From the NCBI GenBank assembly GCA_903813345.2, contig CAIIXF020000005.1, forward strand, positions 16,989,375-17,053,374: a stretch of DNA of 64,000 nucleotides, given 5' to 3'. The notes beneath the pieces are model-generated. The model was not told the origin of the DNA and made no database searches. It worked only from the letters and a program-made list of their open reading frames with translations. This stretch comes from Owenia fusiformis. Taxonomy: Eukaryota > Annelida > Polychaeta > Sabellida > Oweniidae. A program made the translations under genes and the position numbers. How positions within the stretch are numbered: the stretch's first letter is position 1; each line of letters starts with the position of its first letter. Shown one piece after another: positions 1 through 11,200 of the stretch.

Positions 1-1569
1 GTTAAATACAGAGAACCTCTGGCTAATTTTAGGGGGTTTAAGACTTTATTTTTTACTGCCGTACCCCATGAGATCCCCCTGAATGAAAAATGATAAAATA
101 CAGGGGAACCCCCGGCCAATTTTTTTAAATATAATTTTACTTTATTGCTTGTTTCAGAAGCAGGAGCAAAACAAAGTTATAAATTTTTATTAAATTGTGA
201 CGGAAAAAATGTCGCCAAAAAAATTGAAATGACCCACATTTTTAGTTGGAGTGGGACATTTTTTTGATCTGTGTCCCATACTTTAAAATTTCTATCAACA
301 TCACTGGTATATAAAGATGAGGTGAAGTTGAGAATTTATTTCGCAGCAGTATCCTTTACATTTTAGATTGCCTCAAAATGTTATGTCACATGACCAAGCA
401 CATTTATCCAGGTATAGGACTTCATCTAGTCCTGGATGTCATAAGGGGGGGGGGGCATAAAGGTCATATCCCACCAAACCACAATTCACGAAATGAATGA
501 GTTTCCACTCCAGCAAGCAATAGTGTCAACAATCTTACCCCAATATATTCCTAGATGTAAAAAAACTTCTTTGGGCATAGTTATAAAAACAAGAGCATTT
601 TATTTTTGAAATGGTAAACTTACATACAGTATTCTCTCTAATGAGCGCACAGTGCTATTTACAAATTGAAAATTAAAGGGGTAAGATGTTGAGAGATTCC
701 AATAACTACATACAAACTATTTAGAAAAAAATATCAACAATAATCTCTTGTTTTCACTAAGGTTTACATTCAGCATAAAAATCATTTGTGTGCTCATTAG
801 AATTGTACGCTCATTAGAGAGAAAAAGGGAGCTTTCTAAAATGATAGCTTTCAATGCACATTCAGTCCATGGCATAATTCATCTCTGCAGAGTCTGGATG
901 TCTGATTCATTGAGAGATTTGATGGTTGAAATAAGTTGAAGTATGCTTTTTCAATGTTATATTCTGATAATCTCATTTACTTGGGGATTGAACTTCATTA
1001 GAAATTCATTGATGAATCTGAAATATATCAAAATATGATATTAACAATATTAATAGAGTAAGTACCAAATTTCCAAATAGTGTATACCTATTTGCGTAAA
1101 AATTAAAAAGATAAATTTTCGAGAAAAATCTTAATCTATTCATAATGCTTCTGACCTGTTTACAGTTATTTTTCACCAACTCGAAATTATGAACTGGACA
1201 AGGGTAATCAATTTGATTGACTGATATGTTCATCTGTTGTTAATACAGAATGCATATCATTTTTTGACATAATGCTATACCGATTACTAGAGGTGTGATG
1301 GAAACGTGATTTTGTTCCAACCTGCTCTCGCTCAGGTCGGAACATGAAATAAAAGTTCAACATTTAGGTTTAGTTCAGAAATTACCTTTTCACAGTTTTG
1401 GCCCTCAAGTTTCCACAAAACAGCATTTTTCATTCATTTTTTGCTTTGGAAGAAGACTACTTTTTGTTTGTTTGATCCATGACACCTCTACATATTGCAT
1501 GTATTGCCAAGTTTTACAGCTGATTAGCCATACCAAACTTCAGAAACTTGTACATATTATTATTTTCAG
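1..1569 (+). other. ETF1 intron upstream of the first in-window exon
   Basis: No coding segment is recognisable. The stretch ends in a normal acceptor, TATTTTCAG, at 1561-1569. It contains a run of twelve G at about 447-458 and an imperfect TIR-bounded repeat at about 626-823. The missing first ~88 residues of ETF1, including NIKS, must lie before base 1. Confidence 0.7.
626..823. repeat. short TIR element, TATTCTCT-type ends
   Basis: The left end reads ACAGTATTCTCTCTAATGAG and the right end carries CTCATTAGAGAGA in inverted orientation. The ends resemble the ACCGTATTCTC-type termini at 27870 and 28074, so this is probably a diverged short member of that MITE family, in an ETF1 intron. Exact boundaries and target duplication are unclear. 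Confidence 0.45.
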
Positions 1570-4500
1570 TTCCACCCAATGGTCTTGTGATCTATTGTGG
1601 CACCATTGTAACAGATGAAGGCAAGGAAAAGAAAGTGAACATAGACTTTGAACCATTTAGACCAATCAACACATCCCTCTATCTTTGTGATAACAAATTT
1701 CACACTGAGGTAAGCTCAATGGTTAACAAAAACACTGTCATAATGGCAGTGCCGCATAAAGATTTAAGCTTGCACATCAAGTCAATATTAGAATATGAAA
1801 TTTGAATTATGCTCATGTTCATTGAATACGAAGGTTTGTTTGTTTTGCAGTGTAGTGATGTCAAGCATGTTATAGCTCTAAATATCTTTCTAAACGAGCT
1901 TGTTTAAAATGTTTATCTGAAAATCAGTTACATCATTACATGTTTAGCATTGGCTTCCTATCCTATATACTATACTAGTATTGCATTGTGCTCCAAATTC
2001 ACATCTGAATAAGTCCTAATTTGAGTTATTTATACACTAATTCAATTGCAGGCCCTTACTGCACTGCTGGCTGATGACAATAAGTTTGGCTTCATCGTGA
2101 TGGATGGAAATGGTGCCTTATTTGGCACTCTGTCTGGAAATACTAGAGATGTCTTGCACAAATTCACAGTAGATCTGCCCAAAAAGCACGGTAAAATTAT
2201 TTTTATGTCACCACCAAAAGTGGTGACATATTGTTATCTTATTTGAAACAGTATTCTTTAGCTGGCATAGATCAAATTTCGGAAATTGCCTTTTACTTGG
2301 AATTCAGAATTTTGAAATTTGGTTATTCAGTCAAAAAAGTAATAAATAAAATAAATTAATCATTATAAAGAATTTTTATTAAACACTATCAAAGAAGTGA
2401 ACTCACAATATTTATGTATATGCTATATAAATTGATTCCATTCATTGTGGTTTGTGTTGGCAAATGTGCTTCTAGGAAACTGATGAATTCTGAAAATTTA
2501 AGATGCAGTTCCAAAACTTCATTTCCAAAGGAAGAATGGCATGTTCCAGACATCATTCAGTCAATCGTTTCCATGAAGTATATCTACTTTCAAAACTAAT
2601 TGACCTTGGTAACTAGAATATACTGTTTTTGTCTCAAAAATTGACAAAACTAGAACAGGACATCCAAGACTTTTTGATCATCTCTCATATATCCTCCAAC
2701 CTAATAATAAACTCATGTGCTCATAAATGACAAAAAATATGCACATTTGTTTTTAGGTCGTGGTGGTCAGTCCGCTTTGCGTTTTGCCAGGTTACGTATG
2801 GAAAAACGACATAACTATGTACGAAAGGTAGCAGAAACATCTGTAACATTGTTCATTACAAACGATAAACCCAACGTGTGTGGCCTGGTATTGGCTGGAT
2901 CTGCGGACTTCAAAACGGAACTGGGCCAGTCTGACATGTTTGACCCAGTAAGTTAACATACAATGTCATTAAATTAAGGATAAGTCAGGAAACTAGTATA
3001 GTCAGGGTATCAACTTAGAAAATATCTAACACTTTTAATTCTGAAAACCAACTCAATCTCACATATTATTCAACCTTGATATCCTATCCTTCTATTAGAG
3101 GCTTAAAGTATTTTGTTTAAAATGATGAATGTTCAGCCAATCGCAGAATGGGAAAAATACATTGAGGTAACAATATTATTTTATTATGCACCTCCCTTGA
3201 GAAATAGGCCGAGCCTAAAAACCCTGGTGTTCGTCAATCAAAAATTCCATTTATTCTCTCATTTGGCCTTATTCTTACGTATTCCCTCCATATATAATAA
3301 GTTTGGCCGATCCCGTATCTAGCGCCACCTACCTTTTGTCAGTTAATCACAGGAAATTGAATAGAAATCCCCTTCTCTCATATCACGCAAATCTTTTCTC
3401 CCTCGCATTATCTCAAATTCAACATGGAAGAGATTCTAAGAAAATGACGTCATCGACAATTGGACTCGTCGAAAGTATTTTTTCGAGGATAGGTATTCTG
3501 GTATACAGGATGGTTGGGGATCTCGTTGCTTCAATACTGGATAGAACGAGATCTTGCTGCCACGTATGGCAATAGACCCGCAGCTCTTAACCAATCAGAT
3601 TTGAGTATTTTAATGAGGTGCATGATAATTATAATTATTTTCTAACCAAGTCTGATACTTTTGCAGCGTTTACAAGCAAAGATACTGAAGATAGTTGATG
3701 TGTCGTACGGAGGAGAAAATGGATTCAACCAAGCGATAGAGCTGGCAGCAGAATCATTAGCAAATGTCAAGTTTATTCAAGAAAAGAAACTTATAGGTGA
3801 GAGGTATAACAGGCGTTCAATCATTGGAAAAATTGAAACGAATCACTTTATCCTGGGTGACCCAATAAAAAATGGGTCACTCAGATATATTTTATTCAAA
3901 GGAATGTATGTGAACCAAATGTCATGAAAATTATTCAGCATAAAGTTTGAACATACATGGATGTATGTTTTAGATTGTAGCTCAAATGGTGCATGTTTTC
4001 ATTATTTTTTGCTTGACACAAGAAATGGTACATGTCCGCCAAAGAATTTGTAAATATCTATAATTTAATGTAAAACTCATTATTATTCATTACCTATTCA
4101 TTATTTTAATCAAATCTCACCTAGTTAGTCTTCTAAATGTAAACTCTTTAACAGGCTATAGAGAATTACACCAATGGTTAGGGGGGAGGGAAGATGTTTT
4201 TAGTGAATGACACATCAGACACTTTTGTGAACTAAGATTTTTATAGCCCACCCTATGAAATATATGACTATGAGTGCAATTTTACAAAATTATGCTTCAA
4301 TCCTTGTATTATTTTTTTCTTCAGGAAAATATTTTGATGAGATCTCACAAGACACACAAAAATATTGTTTTGGAGTAGAAGACACTTTGAAAGCTTTGGA
4401 GATGGGTGCTGTTGAGATCCTCATCGTATGGGAGAACTTAGATATTACACGATACCGTCTGAAGAATCATGCAGGAGCAGATGGTGGTGGTATGTACCAT

Positions 4501-6145
4501 TCAAATTATTAAAACAAAAGTAGCAAAACAACGGAAGCAAAACGAGAGAGTGAGCATGGCGAATGTGCAAATGAGTATTTCCTTCTTGAGGCCATTCTTG
4601 AGGCCATTCATCTGTCCTGTACATGTCATTATTATTTAGACTCACAGTTCAAATGCTAGGCGGGTGCCAATCTTCAACTTTTTCGAAATGTTGCCAATTG
4701 TTCTCTTGCCCTTCTGTTCTGTACATGAATGTGATAGAATCCTGATTATATTTACAGAGGAAAAAGTACTGAATCTGAAGCCAGAGCAAGAGAAAGACAA
4801 AACACAATTTGTAGATAAACAGGTAAGCTTTATTCCATTGTTACTATCTCTGAAGTTATTATTAATACGAGTGTTCTTAAATATCACCATTGACTTTAAC
4901 TCATTATGTCAAATATTGGAAAATTGTCTGAATTTCAACCAATCAATAAGTGGATCCAATATTAGAGTACTCTTGTAATCAGTAAAACCTACTTTTAACA
5001 TTTTCTAAGCTAAATTCATTAAATTTATTTCAAAATGATGTTATAAAATGAAAAAGATGGGATTGACAGACAGTCATATGTCTGAAACTGGCCAATCAAA
5101 TACCTGGAATTGCAACAACCTGGTGGGATTGTAACATCTGGTGTATTGCTCATTCTTGAGTATTTCAAATTTATGTAGATAAATGATAAAATGTTAGAGC
5201 GATATTGAAAATTGTCTTGAGCAAAGAAAATCACATATAATTTTATTTTCAGTTGAGTCCTAAATGCAATGAGATTTGTGAATGTTTAACAGAGACCACT
5301 GAATTCATAACTGTGTTTTTCAAATTACAATTGACTTTTTGTTTGTTTCAGACTGGGGTTGAGCTGGAGTTGATAGAGAGTTTGCCCCTCCTGGAATGGA
5401 TGGCCAACCACTATAAGCAGTTTGGGGCAACCCTTGAGATCATCACAGACAGATCACAAGAGGGCTCTCAGTTTGTCAGAGGTTTTGGTGGCATTGGAGG
5501 TTCGTAATGGCTTCTTCATGAAGAATTGTTATTGAAGTAAATGTAATGAAAATTTGATATAAGCCTGGACAGTAGAGAGTGTCATGGGTCAGATATTTTT
5601 TGGGTCGTGAAAAAAGTTTATAAGTTGGGTAATTTTCGGTCAGGGCAGAAGAAAAGCAGAAAATGAATTTGACTTAATTGTCTAATCATCAACGTTTTTA
5701 ATAACATCAAACAGTACATATCTGCATATTATGCTTTGTTAAAGGAAAATGATAGAAACTTAGCATTAAATTGTTTGGAAAGAACTGTAATTTATTTTCC
5801 ATTCGTAATCTTTACATATACAAGAAATGGGCCAGTTAGAAGTTTGAAATTGTTGCTGGGAATATCAAGCAGTTTATGATATTCCTGAGTGTTCTGACCT
5901 GACCCGAAATTGGTAAGCAGTTGTTTGTGACCCATCCCAAGAACAAATTAATATTTTTGCATGTGTCTGGCTTTGAATAATAGATACATTCTCTTGGTTT
6001 AATTTCTCACGAAACTCATGTTCGAATAAATGAGAAGTCTAAACTGTTAATTTTCTTTTGTTCAGGTATTCTCCGTTACCAGGTGGATTTCCAAAGTATG
6101 GAACAGAATGACTGGGATGAAGACTGGGATCCTGATGAATACTAG
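1570..6145 (+). CDS. ETF1: eukaryotic peptide chain release factor subunit 1 (eRF1), 3' eight coding exons
   Basis: Exons 1570-1709, 2052-2190, 2757-2947, 3667-3796, 4325-4489, 4758-4822, 5352-5499 and 6066-6145 splice in phase into 352 codons and a TAG stop, matching eRF1 from about residue 89 of the roughly 437-residue family protein to the end. eRF1 reads stop codons in the ribosomal A site and, with eRF3, triggers peptidyl-tRNA hydrolysis in the cytosol. Visible hallmarks are the YLCDNKF segment of the stop-codon pocket (first exon), the catalytic GGQ loop [20 protein letters not shown] (third exon), the FIQEKKLIG segment, the [15 protein letters not shown] domain-3 segment, and an acidic tail ending [12 protein letters not shown]. 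The NIKS-bearing N-terminal exons lie upstream of the window. All donors are GT and acceptors AG; the donor after 5499 is GTTCGT, a weak match. Family assignment is certain. Confidence 0.97.
2207..2250. repeat. hairpin head of a dispersed repeat (GTCACCAC/GTGGTGAC type)
   Basis: Perfect inverted arms ATGTCACCAC and GTGGTGACAT separated by a few A-rich bases, 16 bp downstream of the ETF1 exon ending at 2190. The same head recurs at 12119-12148 in a TAF1B intron, where a much longer repeat follows. Here only the head and a few flanking bases remain. It may be a solo fragment of that family. Confidence 0.6.
3175..3636. repeat. possible TIR-bounded insertion in an ETF1 intron
   Basis: TTATGCACCTC near 3184 and GAGGTGCATGA near 3615 form short inverted ends around about 430 bp that is richer in CpG and GC than the surrounding intron. 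I found no clear target-site duplication, so an insertion is only a suggestion. It lies in the intron between exons 2757-2947 and 3667-3796. Confidence 0.3.
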
Positions 6146-6199
6146 ATATGTGTTGTTACTGAGGAATCCCTCCTATGATGTCATTAACAATTGATTGTG

Positions 6200-6205
6200 A
6201 ATAAA
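6200..6205 (+). terminator. candidate ETF1 polyadenylation signal
   Basis: AATAAA lies 55 bases after the ETF1 stop codon, inside AATAAATAAAT. It is the first canonical hexamer downstream of the stop. A short 3' UTR ending at about 6220-6240 is inferred. Confidence 0.5.
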
Positions 6206-7548
6206 TAAATGTTGCTGATGAGACATGAATCTTCAGTTTTTGACGTTTCAAGATGGACTCTGTTGCAGTTAAGCAATGTCATGTTCACCTTTGAATGAAA
6301 TATTACTCTTCAGCACTCTCCTATGTTGAAATCTCTTGAGGTGCAGCACCTCCATGTATTGTATGCTCCTTCATGAATTCAATGTGCGTCCTGAAATGTT
6401 GAAATAGAAAATCTTGAAATGTTTGTTTGAACCATTGTCCAACCATATTCTTCAATGGTTGTATATGATGTGACCTTACATAAGCAAAAAATTAAAACAT
6501 TTTTTTATAATTATTAAAGTTTTTAAGGCATTGAACACTTTTATTTGATGTATTATTCTTGTACATGTCCTACATTTTATAATAGATAATTTAAAAATGA
6601 TTGTTGGGCAAACAAGCCAGTTGCTAAGTTTTTCGAAAAATCCAAATTTTGTATAAATTGGCTACGATATTTTATTCATGGGTAAACTCCCTTTATGACT
6701 ACGTAGCATGGCCATCAAAGGCGCAATGTTTTCTTATTTCAACCATCTTGGTTGACATATTAAAAGAAAATTTCTTTTGTATATATCAAGTCAGGAAATT
6801 GGATCATTTATTATATCACAGATTATTTTTAGAAAATGTGAACGAATTTGATTTGGGATACAGTTCTTTTATGTACTTGTGTCATGGAACCGAATGAAAA
6901 ACATCCTGTTAATGTATTTATATATATGATGTTATACAATAGAATAACACATTCAAAATACAATAAGTCATTTTAATTTTTTGTCATTTTAATTAACATT
7001 TTGTTATTTGAACCTTACTTAATGAGAGAAAATCTCAATTAAATACCTCCATTACTGTATTGTCTTTGATTCATGGATCTTCTATGAGGATGAACTTTCT
7101 GTATGACTATGAAATATAAAATAGAATGATGGAAGATATTTAAAATATTGTTTGTACATTTATATGTTAGTAAATCCTACCAACTTTTAATAGGAAAAAT
7201 AGAGTAAGTTGGCAACTTTTCTGTTGTCAGTTTCTGAATCTTGTATCATTCCATGAAGCCAGGTTACAATTATGTTCTAGAAATCCAAAATAGTTCATCC
7301 TTTTTTCAAGAGATTTTGATATACAAGTTGAGGAGTGCTCAATAATACTAATATAACTGCTCTCATTCCATGTGAAAACCTCAGACTTGAGGTGTCTGAA
7401 TACTTTCCATTTCTTACATTTTGGTCCAAACCTATTTAAATGTCTGCATGACCATTTTAGAACAGTCGATCAACTCCTGCGTAATGATAAGATATGCCTC
7501 CGCCTGATGTGAAATAGAAATAGAATTTGCCACATACATGCTTTGTTA

Positions 7549-7785
7549 CAGTTGGGGACATAAATAAATGACAGGTGGATTTGCTGAAGTGAGGATTTCC
7601 CATGTTAAAAATAAGAGAATTTACAAGAGGCCATAAATCAGTGGATGAGATTATACAAAATGTAAAATATACAAATTTTAAGGGATATGTATCTAGACAA
7701 TATTGGAAATTATGGGCTTTCAGACCACCATAATTAGAAAATGGTGATCGAAAATCGACCTGTCATTTATTTTTGTCCCCAACTG
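7549..7785. mobile_element. 237-bp TA-flanked MITE (CAGTTGGGGAC ends)
   Basis: The ends CAGTTGGGGACA and TGTCCCCAACTG are inverted, and near-perfect inverted similarity continues for about 30 bp through AATAAATGACAGGT. The element is flanked on both sides by TA (7547-7548 and 7786-7787), as expected for Tc1/mariner-type transposition. No ORF of note is inside, so it is non-autonomous. It sits about 450 bp upstream of the TAF1B start and could contribute to its promoter region; that is inference. Confidence 0.8.
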
Positions 7786-8270
7786 TAGTAATAGATTTGG
7801 AGTAAACTACCTTTTAGCAACTTAAAAATGCTTCTTGTCATTCCTGTGATTCTATCTGAAAGTAAGCCTCTTCCACATATATTTTCCCATTGACTCCCAA
7901 GATATCTTTGCAATTTGCTGAAAGGATGATCAGCCAACCCAGAGATCAGACAGTAACTGTTCATTCCTTCAGAGTGGATGATGTCGGAACATAATGTACA
8001 ATGGATTTCATGGGCATAGATTTTTGAACAAGATAGTAAGTATTGATTTTCAGAGGTATATAGATTATCTTAATCCTGAATATACAATGTAACACTGAAC
8101 TTATAAGTGAAAAATTGGTGAATTCCAAAACATGTTGTAACCCTAAATAAGAACCATTGAGATACATATGGGATAAATCATGACATCTCATATCTCCTGG
8201 GATTTTGCGTTTCAATTTCGTGAGTGTCACTATGCAGTCCTTTTATCAATTATCGCCCGAAATTTTTAAA

Positions 8271-11200
8271 ATGCCGAGTTGCGAAAATTGTGGAGAAGAG
8301 CAATTTGACGAGCACGATGGTCTATACTTTTGCTCTAATTGTAATACTCAGTCACAGGTAAGTCCATAGGTGAAATATCGAGATTAATGATATTTGTTTT
8401 TGCATGTATTACCTGAATATATCAAAGACAAAAATGTTTCGCATTTTTTCTCCAAATCCAATCAGATTCAGAATAACTACACCAAAGCCAGTCTACATCT
8501 ACATCAATAATCCGCAGTCACAGGAACTTGAATCAACTGACATCAATTGGCCAACCTGGAAGATAGACCATATATCTATAACTAAATCAAGCTTGCCAAG
8601 GTTCGTCAATAGATCATCCACATGTATTAGATGTTAGGATACCAGTTCATGTGACCCCCATAAATGGAGACTCTATCTGTTGCAAGAAAAGAAAAAATTG
8701 AAGTTGATGTAGTCTAATATACATGAAGATATATTTTAAGTTTGTTGGACCAGCATTCACACACAAACATGAAGCGCAAACCAATAGTGATCATAATCCA
8801 CCAATCAAAATGATCACGAGTCTTCATTCCTATTAATATGCACTATAGCAATACTCCTGCTTATTTATCTCTGTGACAGGATGTACGTGAAGAGTTACAA
8901 GATGAAGATGTTGTTATGAGTACATACAATAAAAGTTTGGCCATCGCCAGTGCCAGGGAACGCAAGAAGGCTGATTTAGGTAAAGTTTAAACTTGTAGGA
9001 TTTTCAAATTATCCCACTGAATGAAGCTCAAAAAGGGAGATAGAGAAGCTGTCTGTTTATTTGTCAATCTTCAAGTTTATGTGCTTGAATAATAACTGAA
9101 AAAATCAGATGACAGGTATGGTGTAGGACTTTTGCTTGGGAAGGAATTTCCAATATAGCTTCTCATTATAATGACTAATATAATATTATTGGTCATCTAA
9201 AAGGCGTATTTAATTCCACCCACTATAGCCTCTTTAAATACAACATTTATGTCACTATTAATGAACATGTATGCCTGTTACAGGTTGTAGAATATATTTG
9301 TAGAGCCTTTAAGGCATGATCATTGAACTGACTTAAAAGATTTAAAAGCCTAATTGGATTCAAAATTCTGACCTTACATGATTTACTATGTTTGACAGTT
9401 GATTTGGGAAGACCATGGAGTACACATGAAGGCTTCTTGATCATCCTCAGAGAGCAGGTGAAAGGCCTTATAAGCAAAGGACTCCCCTCAGAACTAAAAG
9501 TGAGTACCAGGCTAATGGGTTGCATGTTTTCTGAACATTTTGCACTACTTTCTGTAGGATAATGGTGCTGGGTCATGCCAAAAGCAAAGGTCAGAACTGA
9601 CAATTCAGAAAGATGAATACAGATTGTATATACAGTGAAACCTGTATAGTGGAACACCTCAGGAAGTAAAACACCTCAGTCAGTTGAACACTTCCAAGTC
9701 CCAAGATTAATTAACTTTTAAATGAACCTCTGAAAGTGGAACACCTTCCAAGAGGAACACTTTTAAGAGATACCAAAGATGTTCCAATTACGTAGACATA
9801 CTTATGTATACAAGTGAACTCTCATTGCAGGAGATTGTCTTCCACCTGTGGAAACTGTATCTGTCAAAGCTTGGTGTGGCGTTCTGTTCAGAGGATACAG
9901 AGAACATTACAATGAAGTTCTATCCCAGACATAGGTATGCATTTTTGGTCCATATTTCTTGAAGTTGGTTTTAAGTGGTACACTTTGTCCTTATTACAAC
10001 TTGATGGACTTTCAGTTAGTTGAGAAATAAATTGTTTTCTCTATTTGAACAGTTATAAATGGTTTTCTTGCACCATTTTCTTCACAATCTTTTGTGTAAA
10101 GGTTTTTTCAAATTAATAAAGATTCAATTATACCATGGGGAAGATATTCTAAAATTAGAGGGTTGTTTTTTGTGTCACCCTGTACAATGTATTCACATGC
10201 TACTACTACTACATGTATACTGGATTTGAGAAATAATTATGACACATTTATTTGAACAATAAGGGAACACATTGATGGTTAAGTAAATAAGATTCAAATA
10301 TAACTGGATTCACGCCTTCTATAAACTGTGAACAAAATCAATGTTTCACCCGGGGCATATTCGAGATAAATGCCCCGGCTCTGTACTAAGTGTTTCGTTC
10401 AGTGCAAAATCTCAACCGGAAGTAGAAATGAAAAAAGTGGAAATGAACATCGAAATTGATGATTTTGCAATATACTGGTGAGTTTTCATGTTCGAATCGT
10501 AATATAGACCTCAGAGCAGGGCTACTATTTTCGAATACACCCCTTAGGGCTAGGCACAAAAAGTTAGTGCCAGCCCTGCGGGGTGTATTCAAAAATAGTT
10601 GCCCTGCTCTGAGGTCTATATTTCTTATTGTTACCTAGTCTATACATGCATGCATGCACTTTACATTGCCAATATGCCATATTTACAGGGATCTTGAGAT
10701 GGGAAGTATTGAGAATCCAATAGTACCTGCTACAAGGTGGAATGAGACATACAAGAAAAACAGAAAGCCTGTTGACAGGGTAGGTATATTAACACACATA
10801 AACAAGGTGCCAATATTAAAGACAATGTATGTTTCAAGTCGGAAAGACTCTCAAATTTCAATTTAGTATCCATCAAGTCTGATAAATATGCAGGCTACAA
10901 TCTGTTTCTTCAGTTCGCTCCACAGCTCAAGTGGTAGAGCATCTGACATGTAATCGGATGGTTATGGGTTCAATTCCCACCAGGGTGGAGTGAGTTTATC
11001 ACATCAGCCATTAGCATAGGATTTGATCCCATGTTTCAGATCAACTAAAAATTATTTTGATATTTGGCTGTTTGATACTTAGAAGATAAGAACAGAAAAT
11101 ATCGATAGAAAGATGTCAGGATTGTTTAAAGGGGGATACCCCAGAATTCACAGATGAACCTGTTTTCATGTAAAGATGAACCTCAAGAAGAGATAGATTC

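Larger units (their letters stand above)
6146..8231. other. ETF1-TAF1B intergenic region
   Basis: Holds the ETF1 3' UTR, AT-rich single-copy-looking sequence, one 237-bp MITE and the presumed TAF1B promoter. I see no clear TATA box or CpG island next to TAF1B. The short ORFs here lack family features and look like chance. Confidence 0.6.

Noticed and set aside
9247-9657. 136-codon - strand ORF in TAF1B
   Set aside because: It overlaps a confirmed TAF1B exon (9399-9499) on the opposite strand and a pogo-like repeat; composition looks like chance.
10917-10991. Functional tRNA-Thr gene
   Set aside because: The anticodon loop lacks T33 and the T-stem is mismatched, so a SINE head or pseudogene is more likely.
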